Part shown: one piece after another, positions 49,159 through 56,626 of the stretch
Layout of the letters: every line of letters begins with the position of its first letter
How positions within the stretch are numbered: the stretch's first letter is position 1
From: Vibrio gangliei
GTDB taxonomy: Bacteria > Pseudomonadota > Gammaproteobacteria > Enterobacterales > Vibrionaceae
Reading direction: 5' to 3'
Assembly: GCF_026001925.1 (NCBI RefSeq)
Contig: NZ_AP021869.1
Span: 2,046,001 to 2,110,000, forward strand
Length of the DNA stretch: 64,000 nucleotides
Translations under genes and position numbers: made by a program
Notes under the pieces: model-generated
Database searches by the model: none
What the model saw: the letters and a program-made list of their open reading frames with translations, nothing else
What the model was told of the DNA's origin: nothing

Positions 49159-49252
49159 TATAATTCCGTCTAATTGTCGCACAGGCATTGAGGTTTTTTT
49201 TAGCTACCAATTAAGGCTAACTAAAAACCAATCAATGCCTGTTTTGTTTTTA
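49159..49252 (+). ncRNA. Candidate hairpin transcript between yggX and mltC
   Basis: A perfect TATAAT at 49159-49164 precedes a long hairpin: acaggcattga (49181-49191) with tcaatgcctgt (49232-49242), then ggttttt (49192-49198) with aaaaacc (49223-49229), then tagc with gcta. A T-run (ttttgttttt) follows. It could be a short terminated RNA of about 80 bases, the terminator of mutY-yggX, or an attenuator in front of mltC. No convincing -35 was found. Confidence 0.4.
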
Positions 49253-49306
49253 GCAAAGCTAGATGTGTCCTTTCTGGTTTGCCAATACTGAATCAAAACT
49301 CCTCTG

Positions 49307-50443
49307 ATGAAAAAGAAAAGCTGGCTCTTTATTATTTGTTGTTTGCTGCTAAGTGGCTGTAGCCGTGAATTTATTGAAAGCGTCTACGATGTCGACTACA
49401 CGCCGACGAACCGCTTTGCAAAGAATCTCGCTCCGCTTCCGGGCCAATTTGCTAAAGATACCGCGGCATTAGACAGTTTAATGAATCAGTTTTCAGGTCA
49501 AGTTGCCAATAAATGGGGGCAAGACAATATCAAGATGGCGGGAGCTAAGACCTACGTGAAATACACCGATGGCTATCTAAACCGCGCCGATATTGACTTT
49601 GACAATGGCACCGTGACGGTAGAAACCATTGCCCCAACCGAACCTAAAGAGCACTTAAAGCGCGCTATCGTCACTACCCTACTGACTCCTAATAATCCTG
49701 CTAATGTCGATTTATTTTCATCCAAAGAAATCGCCATGGGCGGTAAACCGTTTTTGTCCGATCAGGTGGTCGATCAAAATGGTCAATCCATTCAGTGGTC
49801 GTGGCGTGCCAATCAATTTGCAGATTACTTAATCAAAAACAAGCTACAAACTCGCACGGTGGATTATAAGAAATCCTACTTTGTCACCATCCCTATGGTA
49901 CAAAACCACGCAAAATTACGTAGCTATCAATACGCAGACATCGTACGTAAAGCCTCTAAGCAATATGGTATTCCTGAAGATTTAATTTACGCCATCATTA
50001 AAACCGAAAGTAGCTTTAACCCGTACGCGGTCAGTTGGGCAAACGCCTATGGCTTAATGCAAGTGGTGCCTAAAACGGCAGGTCACGATGTATTTAACTT
50101 AGTCAAAGGCAGATCAGGCATGCCAACACCTAAGTATTTATATAATCCAGCGAATAATATAGACACAGGTGTCGCCTACTTTTACTTGCTGAAAACTCGT
50201 TACTTGAAAGGGATACAAAACAGCACATCCATGCAATACAGTATGATTTCAGCCTATAACGGCGGCTCTGGAGGCGTGTTTAATACGTTTGGTGGCGGTA
50301 AGACATCGGCGATTAATGACATCAACAGCCTACAAACAAGCCAAGTTTACTGGGCATTAACGAAAAAGCACCCGAATGCGGAATCTCGACGCTACTTAGA
50401 AAAAGTAACCGCTTACCAAAAAGAGTTTCACAATATGAAATAA
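49307..50443 (+). CDS. mltC: Membrane-bound lytic murein transglycosylase C
   Basis: MltC cleaves peptidoglycan to 1,6-anhydromuropeptides at the outer membrane. The 378-residue lipoprotein has a lipobox LLLSGC with Cys18. An N-terminal DUF3393-type domain covers about residues 30-190. The SLT catalytic domain follows, with Glu234 in IIKTESSFNPYAVS, then YGLMQVVPKTAG and MISAYNGGSGGVF. Length agrees with E. coli (359) with a modest excess. A tRNA array begins 170 bases downstream. Confidence 0.95.
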   Translation: MKKKSWLFIICCLLLSGCSREFIESVYDVDYTPTNRFAKNLAPLPGQFAKDTAALDSLMNQFSGQVANKWGQDNIKMAGAKTYVKYTDGYLNRADIDFDNGTVTVETIAPTEPKEHLKRAIVTTLLTPNNPANVDLFSSKEIAMGGKPFLSDQVVDQNGQSIQWSWRANQFADYLIKNKLQTRTVDYKKSYFVTIPMVQNHAKLRSYQYADIVRKASKQYGIPEDLIYAIIKTESSFNPYAVSWANAYGLMQVVPKTAGHDVFNLVKGRSGMPTPKYLYNPANNIDTGVAYFYLLKTRYLKGIQNSTSMQYSMISAYNGGSGGVFNTFGGGKTSAINDINSLQTSQVYWALTKKHPNAESRRYLEKVTAYQKEFHNMK

Positions 50444-50573
50444 TGGCTGACTGTCGATACACACCCATAACATTGGTTTTGTAAGCAAAGTGTTGCATTA
50501 ATCAGCAAAATCACGTTTTTTGTTTAAATAGACAGCAAATAGACCTTTTTTTCATATTTTTTGCAAAAACAAG

Positions 50574-50602
50574 TTGACGGTTGCAATGAAAATCCGTTTA
50601 AT
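50574..50602 (+). promoter_or_regulatory. Promoter of tRNA array 1
   Basis: TTGACG (50574-50579), a 17-base spacer and TTTAAT (50597-50602), followed by a G/C-rich stretch (agcgctccg). The G/C-rich discriminator is typical of stringently controlled stable RNA promoters. Array 2 has the same layout. Confidence 0.75.
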
Positions 50603-50613
50603 AGCGCTCCGTT

Positions 50614-50689
50614 GCCCGGATAGCTCAGTCGGTAGAGCAGAGGATTGAAAATCCTCGTGTCGGTGGTTCGATTCCGCCTCCGGGCACCA
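50614..50689 (+). tRNA. tRNA-Phe (GAA)
   Basis: A 76-base tRNA with encoded CCA. Acceptor GCCCGGA pairs with TCCGGGC; anticodon GAA in the loop ttGAAaa; T-loop ttcgatt. First gene of array 1. Confidence 0.97.
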
Positions 50690-50747
50690 CAATTTAGATT
50701 GTTGGTGTTCAATTTGATTCAACATCAATAAGCAATAAATACAGTGT

Positions 50748-50823
<76 letters not shown>

Positions 50824-50829
50824 TTTATT

Positions 50830-50905
50830 GCCTCGATAGCTCAGTCGGTAGAGCAGAGGATTGAAAATCCTCGTGTCGGTGGTTCGATTCCGCCTCGAGG
50901 CACCA
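50830..50905 (+). tRNA. tRNA-Phe (GAA), variant acceptor stem
   Basis: 76 bases with CCA. It is identical to the other tRNA-Phe genes outside the acceptor stem, which reads GCCTCGA with TCGAGGC. Pairs 4 and 5 are both changed and both compensated, so the gene looks functional. Confidence 0.95.
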
Positions 50906-50958
50906 TTATTTAGTTATCGACTGAACGACTTAATTGCGTTTAGCGTGACAAGAATAAT

Positions 50959-51034
50959 TCCCCCTTAGTTCAGTCGGTAGAACGGCGGACTGTTAATCCG
51001 TATGTCGCAAGTTCAAGTCTTGCAGGGGGAGCCA
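50959..51034 (+). tRNA. tRNA-Asn (GTT)
   Basis: 76 bases with CCA. Acceptor TCCCCCT pairs with AGGGGGA; anticodon GTT in ggactgttaatcc. Last gene of array 1. Confidence 0.97.
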
Positions 51035-51039
51035 CTTTA

Positions 51040-51071
51040 AGAAAGCCTCATCAGATGATGAGGCTTTTTTT
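51040..51071 (+). terminator. Intrinsic terminator of tRNA array 1
   Basis: AAAGCCTCATC with GATGAGGCTTT (11 bp), loop agat, then Ts. Confidence 0.92.
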
Positions 51072-51340
51072 ATCTCCATTTTTCTTATCCCATAATTCAA
51101 CTTTCAGTAATTGCTAACCTCAACACCCAGTTTTACGTCAACTTTTGGTTAATTACCTCATCTTTACAATCGAACACACATTTCTTGTGCGGTTAATGAA
51201 ATTCACTGATAATTTATTGGAAATGGAATTAAAACTAACAATTCTTTATTCTAAATTTCCTGCTATCAAGACCACACTCCATTGGCATTTAAACCGCGAG
51301 GCTTCACTGCCACGCATTTATTCAAACAATGGAGATGTGC
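51072..51340. other. Leader region of the LPMO gene
   Basis: About 270 AT-rich bases between the tRNA terminator and the LPMO start. I see no RNA gene or repeat. A promoter must lie here but no site stands out. Confidence 0.4.
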
Positions 51341-52963
51341 ATGAAACGCAAACTTACACTCGCCCCACTCTCCTTATCTTCGGCGGGCTTAGGACTCACT
51401 TTACTCTCGAGCCTAGCGCAAGCGCATGGTTACCTAGATTACCCTGCCGCACGCCAACAAATCTGTGATATGGATGGTGGCTATTGGGATTCGTATGATG
51501 GCAGCACCATTCCGAATGCCGCTTGTCGCGCTGCATTTTTAGAGTCCAGCTGGACACCGTTTGTCCAAAAACCAGAATTTTCCACCTTAGTCGCCAATTA
51601 CAATAACCAAGCGGCTGTGGAAGTGGCCATTCCTGACGGGCAACTTTGTTCGGCAGGCGATAACGCCAAGCACGGTATTGATTTACCTTCACCGGATTGG
51701 CAAAAAACCAAAGTCGACCTCAGCAACAATGGCAAGATCACTCTACAATATCGCGCCAATACTCCGCATAACCCAAGCTTTTGGAAAGTCTACCTAAGTA
51801 AACCAAGCTATGACTCCGCCACCATGCCACTGGCTTGGAGTGATCTCGATTTAATCGCTGAGTTTGGCAATCTATCGACCGTTGATCTTAATGGCCTCAA
51901 ATATTATCAAATGGAAGTCACCTTACCGACCGATCGCACAGGAGATGCCATCATCTATACTCGTTGGCAGCGTCAAGATCCGGCTGGCGAAGGTTTCTAC
52001 AACTGTAGTGATATTACCTTCGGAGGAAATGATGGTGGCAGCAACCCAGACAATCCACTTGATGCTTGGGTCAGCAGCGGAAACTTCCTAGCTTCAACCT
52101 TAGATGCTAACCAAGGTGATACCGTTTGGTTTAGAATTTTTGATGCCAATGGCAATGAAGTAGTATTCGATAAATTTGCTGTCGACAATGATACGGAAAG
52201 TATCTGGGGGGAATCTCTGGCCCAACATATTAATCAGCAATATTCGCAAATTGTGCAGATTGGCCTCAAAGATAATGCCCAACAAAAAATTGTCTATCAA
52301 AGCCAAGATTTATACAGCAACCTCGTCTACGTCACCAACAGTGATTATACCTACCAACTTGAAGTGAAGAGCGGTAACCAAGCGCCTGTTGTTGATGCGC
52401 CGACTACCCTTAGCGTACAAAGCGGCGCTAGCTTGGTCTTTGATGTCACTGCGACCGATGGCGACAACGACCCATTAGTATTTAGCGTCGATAAAGGTAG
52501 CATCATTGCTAAAACTGGTAATAGCATTACCGTCAACTATCAAGCGCCGAGCACTTCTGAATCTATGACCGAAAACATTACGGTTTCCGTCGGCGATGCG
52601 ATCAGCACCACTAAAGCCATCATTGGCGTAACGGTGACACCCGCTGAAGATAACGGCGATGGTGGAAATAATGGTGGTGATAATAGCAATGAAACCACTT
52701 GGGATGCTTCAACCGCCTACAACACGGGTGATACGGTGATCTACGCTGGTATCACTTATACCGCCAAATGGTGGACACAGGGCGATCAACCTGACAGCTC
52801 CAATGTATGGCAAGCCGCTCAAAGCTCAGGAGATAGCGAATGGAGTAGCGACAAAGTCTATACATCAGGTGATACGGCTACCTACCAAGGTAAAACCTAT
52901 AAAGCACAATGGTGGACAAAAGGTGATAATCCAACTCAAGGCGGAGCTTGGGTAGAGGTTTAA
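51341..52963 (+). CDS. Secreted AA10 lytic polysaccharide monooxygenase with two chitin-binding modules
   Basis: A 540-residue secreted copper enzyme that should cut crystalline chitin or related polysaccharide oxidatively. The signal peptide ends AQA, so His29 becomes the mature N-terminus and, with His143 (TPHNPSFW), forms the copper brace. The AA10 domain runs to about residue 230, with FYNCSDITF near its end. A GbpA-domain-2-like module follows (about 240-345), then an Ig-like module (NQAPVVDAPTTL to about 435), a Gly/Asn/Asp linker and two CBM5/12 modules with WW pairs (AKWWTQGD, AQWWTKGD). The start at 51341 is preferred over an ATG four codons earlier. It is related to Vibrio GbpA, but with a different C-terminal half. 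Confidence 0.9.
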   Translation: MKRKLTLAPLSLSSAGLGLTLLSSLAQAHGYLDYPAARQQICDMDGGYWDSYDGSTIPNAACRAAFLESSWTPFVQKPEFSTLVANYNNQAAVEVAIPDGQLCSAGDNAKHGIDLPSPDWQKTKVDLSNNGKITLQYRANTPHNPSFWKVYLSKPSYDSATMPLAWSDLDLIAEFGNLSTVDLNGLKYYQMEVTLPTDRTGDAIIYTRWQRQDPAGEGFYNCSDITFGGNDGGSNPDNPLDAWVSSGNFLASTLDANQGDTVWFRIFDANGNEVVFDKFAVDNDTESIWGESLAQHINQQYSQIVQIGLKDNAQQKIVYQSQDLYSNLVYVTNSDYTYQLEVKSGNQAPVVDAPTTLSVQSGASLVFDVTATDGDNDPLVFSVDKGSIIAKTGNSITVNYQAPSTSESMTENITVSVGDAISTTKAIIGVTVTPAEDNGDGGNNGGDNSNETTWDASTAYNTGDTVIYAGITYTAKWWTQGDQPDSSNVWQAAQSSGDSEWSSDKVYTSGDTATYQGKTYKAQWWTKGDNPTQGGAWVEV

Positions 52964-53008
52964 TCGCTTACTTAAAGCCACTCCTCTAAAAAAGTAAAAC
53001 CCCAAAAA

Positions 53009-53039
53009 CCAAAGTAGGCCCAATCGGCCTACTTTTTCT
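53009..53039. terminator. Terminator shared by the LPMO and alginate lyase genes
   Basis: AAAGTAGGCC with GGCCTACTTT, loop caatc, then Ts; the flanking A-run suits the minus strand as well. Confidence 0.88.
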
Positions 53040-53076
53040 TACCTAGCGTCTGTTGAGCTAGTAATAAATACCACAG

Positions 53077-53952
53077 CTACTTATTCTCAACCCAATAGCG
53101 GAGGTCTTTAAATTTCGCTAGGCTAGTACCATGGGTAAACTGATTATATACCCCAGCTTTAAAGTAACTGCTCTGCCCATCCCAATAGCTAATATCTTTC
53201 TTAAGTTTGACCACATCATTTCGCTTCACTACCAAAGTTTGCTGGCCAACAATGATTTCAAATTGACTCGATTTCCCTTCATCCCATGGTCCAAGATCAT
53301 AAAAACTGTACGCTTTTTTACTGTCACAGTTAGGATCCGATGGCGTCGCATCCACACCTTTACAAATTAAAGTATTGCTTTTCACTGTCGCCCAATAATG
53401 ATTTTTGATTCCCCACCGTTCTTTTTTCCAAACAATTCTTAACAATGGATGAGGAAACTGACTTTTACCATCAGAAAGCACTTCACTACTGTGGACTTGC
53501 ATGTAAGTAATTTCATCTTGCTTATAATCAGATTGTGCAACCGAATCTTGGGGGTTAATCGGTTTTACCGTCGCCCGTAAGTGATAAAGCGTCGGTGTTT
53601 CAGTAGTAAAGTTATCCATAAACCGTAACTCTGCACGCTTTCTCACGCCATACATACTGAACACCAGGCTGCTATCGCTCTTATCTACGTAGAAATGTTC
53701 ATTCATCACCCCCGCATACTGATTGGGTTTTGCCGCATTAGTGATGTTGCCGGGTTTACCATTGGGATCAGAAATTTGAAGCTTAGCTTGTGAGAAAATC
53801 GGTTTAAATTGCTCAAATTCATCTGGGATGGCTTTATTCTCACCGGGGATTTGCATCGCAAGCGGTAAACTTGCACTGGTGTTGCTACAAGCAGAGAGCC
53901 CTAGTAACAAGCCTGCACAAAGTAAACGACCAGCAGTCAACTTATTCATCAT
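53077..53952 (-). CDS. PL7-family alginate lyase lipoprotein
   Basis: A 291-residue lipoprotein that should depolymerise alginate by beta-elimination. The lipobox LGLSAC puts the lipid on Cys22, so it is probably on the outer membrane. The three PL7 signature blocks are present: RAELR at 106-110, MQVH at 151-154 and YFKAGVYNQ at 263-271. A start codon pair ATGATG follows an aagga site; the second ATG has better spacing. No other alginate-use genes are in view. It faces the LPMO gene across one terminator, inside the segment bounded by two tRNA arrays. Confidence 0.9.
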   Translation of the reverse strand: MMNKLTAGRLLCAGLLLGLSACSNTSASLPLAMQIPGENKAIPDEFEQFKPIFSQAKLQISDPNGKPGNITNAAKPNQYAGVMNEHFYVDKSDSSLVFSMYGVRKRAELRFMDNFTTETPTLYHLRATVKPINPQDSVAQSDYKQDEITYMQVHSSEVLSDGKSQFPHPLLRIVWKKERWGIKNHYWATVKSNTLICKGVDATPSDPNCDSKKAYSFYDLGPWDEGKSSQFEIIVGQQTLVVKRNDVVKLKKDISYWDGQSSYFKAGVYNQFTHGTSLAKFKDLRYWVENK

Positions 53953-54111
53953 ATTTCCTTAGTATTTTGACAGCGAAAAGCATAACTAAGCGTACGATCT
54001 GAGTGTGAGATATGCCTCCCATTTCATGATACCGACAAATATTGCCTGCGGTTTTAAGTCAAATAGACATAATGGCGTTAAATTTGGTGCAAAGCGTTAT
54101 TAGATAAAGCC

Positions 54112-54160
54112 TACCCGCTTGGTTTCAATTAGGATTGAAGTCGGGTAAAAACTGCATTTT
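54112..54160. terminator. Orphan hairpin before tRNA array 2
   Basis: TACCCG (54112-54117) with CGGGTA (54142-54147) and TTCAAT (54124-54129) with ATTGAA (54134-54139), then aaaaactgca and eight Ts. It looks like a terminator, but no gene reads into it from the left on the plus strand. It may be left over from the original downstream region of mltC. The rest of 53953-54236 shows nothing. Confidence 0.45.
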
Positions 54161-54236
54161 TTTTGAACTTAAGTGTGAATAAATACACAATTGCGACTAG
54201 AAAACGTTCAAACGAATATTTTTTTATACTTTACTG

Positions 54237-54265
54237 TTGACGTTAGTCACGAAAAACCGTTTAAT
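54237..54265 (+). promoter_or_regulatory. Promoter of tRNA array 2
   Basis: TTGACG (54237-54242), a 17-base spacer ending aaccg, and TTTAAT (54260-54265), followed by acccccc. It is a close copy of the array 1 promoter. Confidence 0.75.
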
Positions 54266-54275
54266 ACCCCCCGTC

Positions 54276-54351
54276 GCCCGGATAGCTCAGTCGGTAGAGC
54301 AGAGGATTGAAAATCCTCGTGTCGGTGGTTCGATTCCGCCTCCGGGCACCA
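54276..54351 (+). tRNA. tRNA-Phe (GAA)
   Basis: 76 bases with CCA, identical to the gene at 50614-50689. First gene of array 2. Confidence 0.97.
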
Positions 54352-54406
54352 CTATTTATAGTTTGGTGTCTCACTTAGATAAGACATCAAATAAAAAATA
54401 AAGTGT

Positions 54407-54482
<76 letters not shown>

Positions 54483-54516
54483 TTCTTCTTTAATGTGAAG
54501 AAGTAAAACAAACAAT

Positions 54517-54592
54517 TCCCCCTTAGTTCAGTCGGTAGAACGGCGGACTGTTAATCCGTATGTCGCAAGTTCAAGTCTTGCAGGGGGAGCCA
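54517..54592 (+). tRNA. tRNA-Asn (GTT)
   Basis: 76 bases with CCA, identical to the gene at 50959-51034. Confidence 0.97.
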
Positions 54593-54630
54593 CTTTCAAG
54601 TTATTGGATAAACATCGAATAACTTAATGT

Positions 54631-54706
<76 letters not shown>

Positions 54707-54740
54707 TTCTTCTTAAACGTGAAGAATTAAAACAAACAAT

Positions 54741-54816
54741 TCCCCCTTAGTTCAGTCGGTAGAACGGCGGACTGTTAATCCGTATGTCGCAAGTTCAAGT
54801 CTTGCAGGGGGAGCCA
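54741..54816 (+). tRNA. tRNA-Asn (GTT)
   Basis: 76 bases with CCA. Last gene of array 2, followed by a terminator. Confidence 0.97.
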
Positions 54817-54821
54817 CTTTC

Positions 54822-54854
54822 GAAAAGCCCGATCAATTTTGATCGGGCTTTTTG
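54822..54854 (+). terminator. Intrinsic terminator of tRNA array 2
   Basis: AAAAGCCCGATCA with TGATCGGGCTTTT, 13 bp with a loop of a few Ts, then a T-run. Confidence 0.93.
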
Positions 54855-54856
54855 GT

Positions 54857-54919
54857 TTCTCGGTTCTCGGTTCTCGGTTCTCGGTTCTCGGTTCTCGGTT
54901 CTCGGTTCTCGGTTCTCGG
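54857..54919. repeat. Nine tandem copies of a heptamer
   Basis: The unit ttctcgg is repeated nine times without error (63 bases), starting just after the tRNA terminator and ending about 50 bases from the gabD stop. Seven is not a multiple of three and the tract lies outside genes, so it is not a coding phase switch. Copy number is likely to vary between strains. The unit shares ttctcg with the palindromic elements at 3735 and 45692. Confidence 0.95.
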
Positions 54920-54967
54920 AGAGAGTATGACGGTGACGCTTACCGCCATACACATGATTGAAACGTT

Positions 54968-56398
54968 CTAACGTTCTAACCCACCAATACACACGTATTT
55001 GGTTTCTAGGTATTCTTCCAATCCTTCTTTTGCGCCTTCACGGCCATTACCCGATTGCTTCATGCCACCAAACGGCGCTACTTCGGTTGAGATAATCCCT
55101 TCGTTAACACCAACCATGCCGTATTCCAAATTATGCGCCACACGCCAGATACGGTTCATGTCTTGGCAGTAGAAGTAAGCGGCCAAGCCATAAATGGTAT
55201 CGTTCGCCATCTCAATCATTTTTTCTTCCTCAGAAAAACGAATAATAGGTAATACAGGACCAAAGATTTCGCCTTGAACTAAAGGTCTATCGTGCTCGAC
55301 GTCTACCAGCACCGTTGGCGCAACAAATTGACCATCAAGTACCTGCTCACGGTTAACTTGTTTAGCACCGCGTCCTTTGGCTTCTTCAATCAGATCGGAC
55401 ACGCGTTGCTTCGCTTCTTTGGTGATCAGCGGGCCAATATCGGTGCCTTCATCTAACCCATTTCCGACTTTGAGCTTATCGACCGCCTCAACCAACTTAG
55501 CGACAAATTCATCGTACACGGCATCTTGCACATAAAAACGATTCGCGCACACGCAAGTCTGCCCCGCGTTACGGAACTTGCTGGCAATCGCGCCTTGTAC
55601 CGCACTATCGATATCCGCATCATCAAACACGATAAAGGGCGCATTACCGCCAAGCTCCATCGAGGTACGCTTAATGGTGGAAGCGCACTGCATTTGTAGT
55701 TTACGGCCCACCAGCGTTGAACCAGTGAAGGAAAACTTACGAACAGAAGGATGATAGGTAAACACCTCTCCCACATCATGAGAATTCTCGCCAACAACCA
55801 TGCGCAATACGTCTTTAGGAATGCCGGCTTGATAGGCTAATTCTGCAACGGCAAACGCGGTTAATGGAGTGAGTTCAGAAGGCTTACAAATAAAACTGCA
55901 ACCCGCTGCCAGAGCTGGTGCGGCTTTACGAGTAATCATTGCCAACGGGAAGTTCCACGGAGTAATCGCGGCAGCGACACCAATGGCTTGCTTAACGGTT
56001 AAAATGGTTTTGTCATTACTGGCTGAAGGAATGGTATTGCCATAAGCTCTGCGCCCTTCCTCCGCGAACCACTCAATGAAAGAAGCACCATAGCGCACTT
56101 CACCTAGCGATTCTTTAAGTGGCTTCCCACCCTCTAAAGTGATCAACATCGCCAGATCGTCTTCATTTTCTAAAATCAGCTGATGCCATTTTTTCATTAA
56201 CTGACATCGTTCTGCCGCAGGACGCTTTTGCCACCCTTTTTGACCCGCTTCTAATTCTTGTACGTCATGTTCAATGCGCGCCTGGCATGACATCGGCAGC
56301 GTCGCTAATAAACTGTTATCGAATGGATTGAATACTTGCTGCCCTTTGCCATCGGTTAAGACTGAGGCGAGTAAAGTTTGATTTTTTATTTGCTTCAT
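54968..56398 (-). CDS. gabD: NAD(P)-dependent succinate-semialdehyde dehydrogenase (GabD-like)
   Basis: An aldehyde dehydrogenase of 476 residues, best matching the GabD group that oxidises succinate semialdehyde to succinate in 4-aminobutyrate breakdown. Visible motifs are ITPWNFPLAMITRKAAPALAAG near residue 140, the catalytic Glu in MELGGNAPFIVF near 245 and the catalytic Cys in NAGQTCVCANRFYV near 280. No gabT or gabP is adjacent, so the substrate is less certain than the enzyme class. It is a single gene between the heptamer repeat and the gtr unit. Confidence 0.82.
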   Translation of the reverse strand: MKQIKNQTLLASVLTDGKGQQVFNPFDNSLLATLPMSCQARIEHDVQELEAGQKGWQKRPAAERCQLMKKWHQLILENEDDLAMLITLEGGKPLKESLGEVRYGASFIEWFAEEGRRAYGNTIPSASNDKTILTVKQAIGVAAAITPWNFPLAMITRKAAPALAAGCSFICKPSELTPLTAFAVAELAYQAGIPKDVLRMVVGENSHDVGEVFTYHPSVRKFSFTGSTLVGRKLQMQCASTIKRTSMELGGNAPFIVFDDADIDSAVQGAIASKFRNAGQTCVCANRFYVQDAVYDEFVAKLVEAVDKLKVGNGLDEGTDIGPLITKEAKQRVSDLIEEAKGRGAKQVNREQVLDGQFVAPTVLVDVEHDRPLVQGEIFGPVLPIIRFSEEEKMIEMANDTIYGLAAYFYCQDMNRIWRVAHNLEYGMVGVNEGIISTEVAPFGGMKQSGNGREGAKEGLEEYLETKYVCIGGLER

Positions 56399-56569
56399 AT
56401 TCGTTCCTTTTAATTATTCTGCACACTCAGTTTAGCTAAATAATTTAGACCTAAGTGAATAGGGTCTGGTGACCTTTAGTGATGATTTTCATAATGCGCT
56501 TCAAAAGTAAGAAAATCCACCTTAGAAAATAAGCACCACTGATAGCAACAATAAAAACAGACATCGACT

Positions 56570-56602
56570 AAAAACAAGCCCCGACCATTGGCCGGGGCAG
56601 AG
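56570..56602 (-). terminator. Intrinsic terminator of the gtr unit
   Basis: GCCCCG with CGGGGC on either side of a 9-base loop; T-rich on the minus strand. Confidence 0.8.
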
Positions 56603-56626
56603 AATGATTCATAGCAGCAGAAAACC

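Noticed and set aside
51145..51468. 107-codon frame overlapping the LPMO start
   Set aside because: It covers non-coding leader and then the wrong frame of the LPMO signal peptide.
54857..54919. Possible CRISPR array
   Set aside because: The unit is only seven bases with no spacers and no cas genes nearby.
54795..54992. 65-codon minus-strand frame with an ENREPRT-type repeat
   Set aside because: It is a translation of the heptamer array and the antisense of a tRNA gene, not a protein gene.
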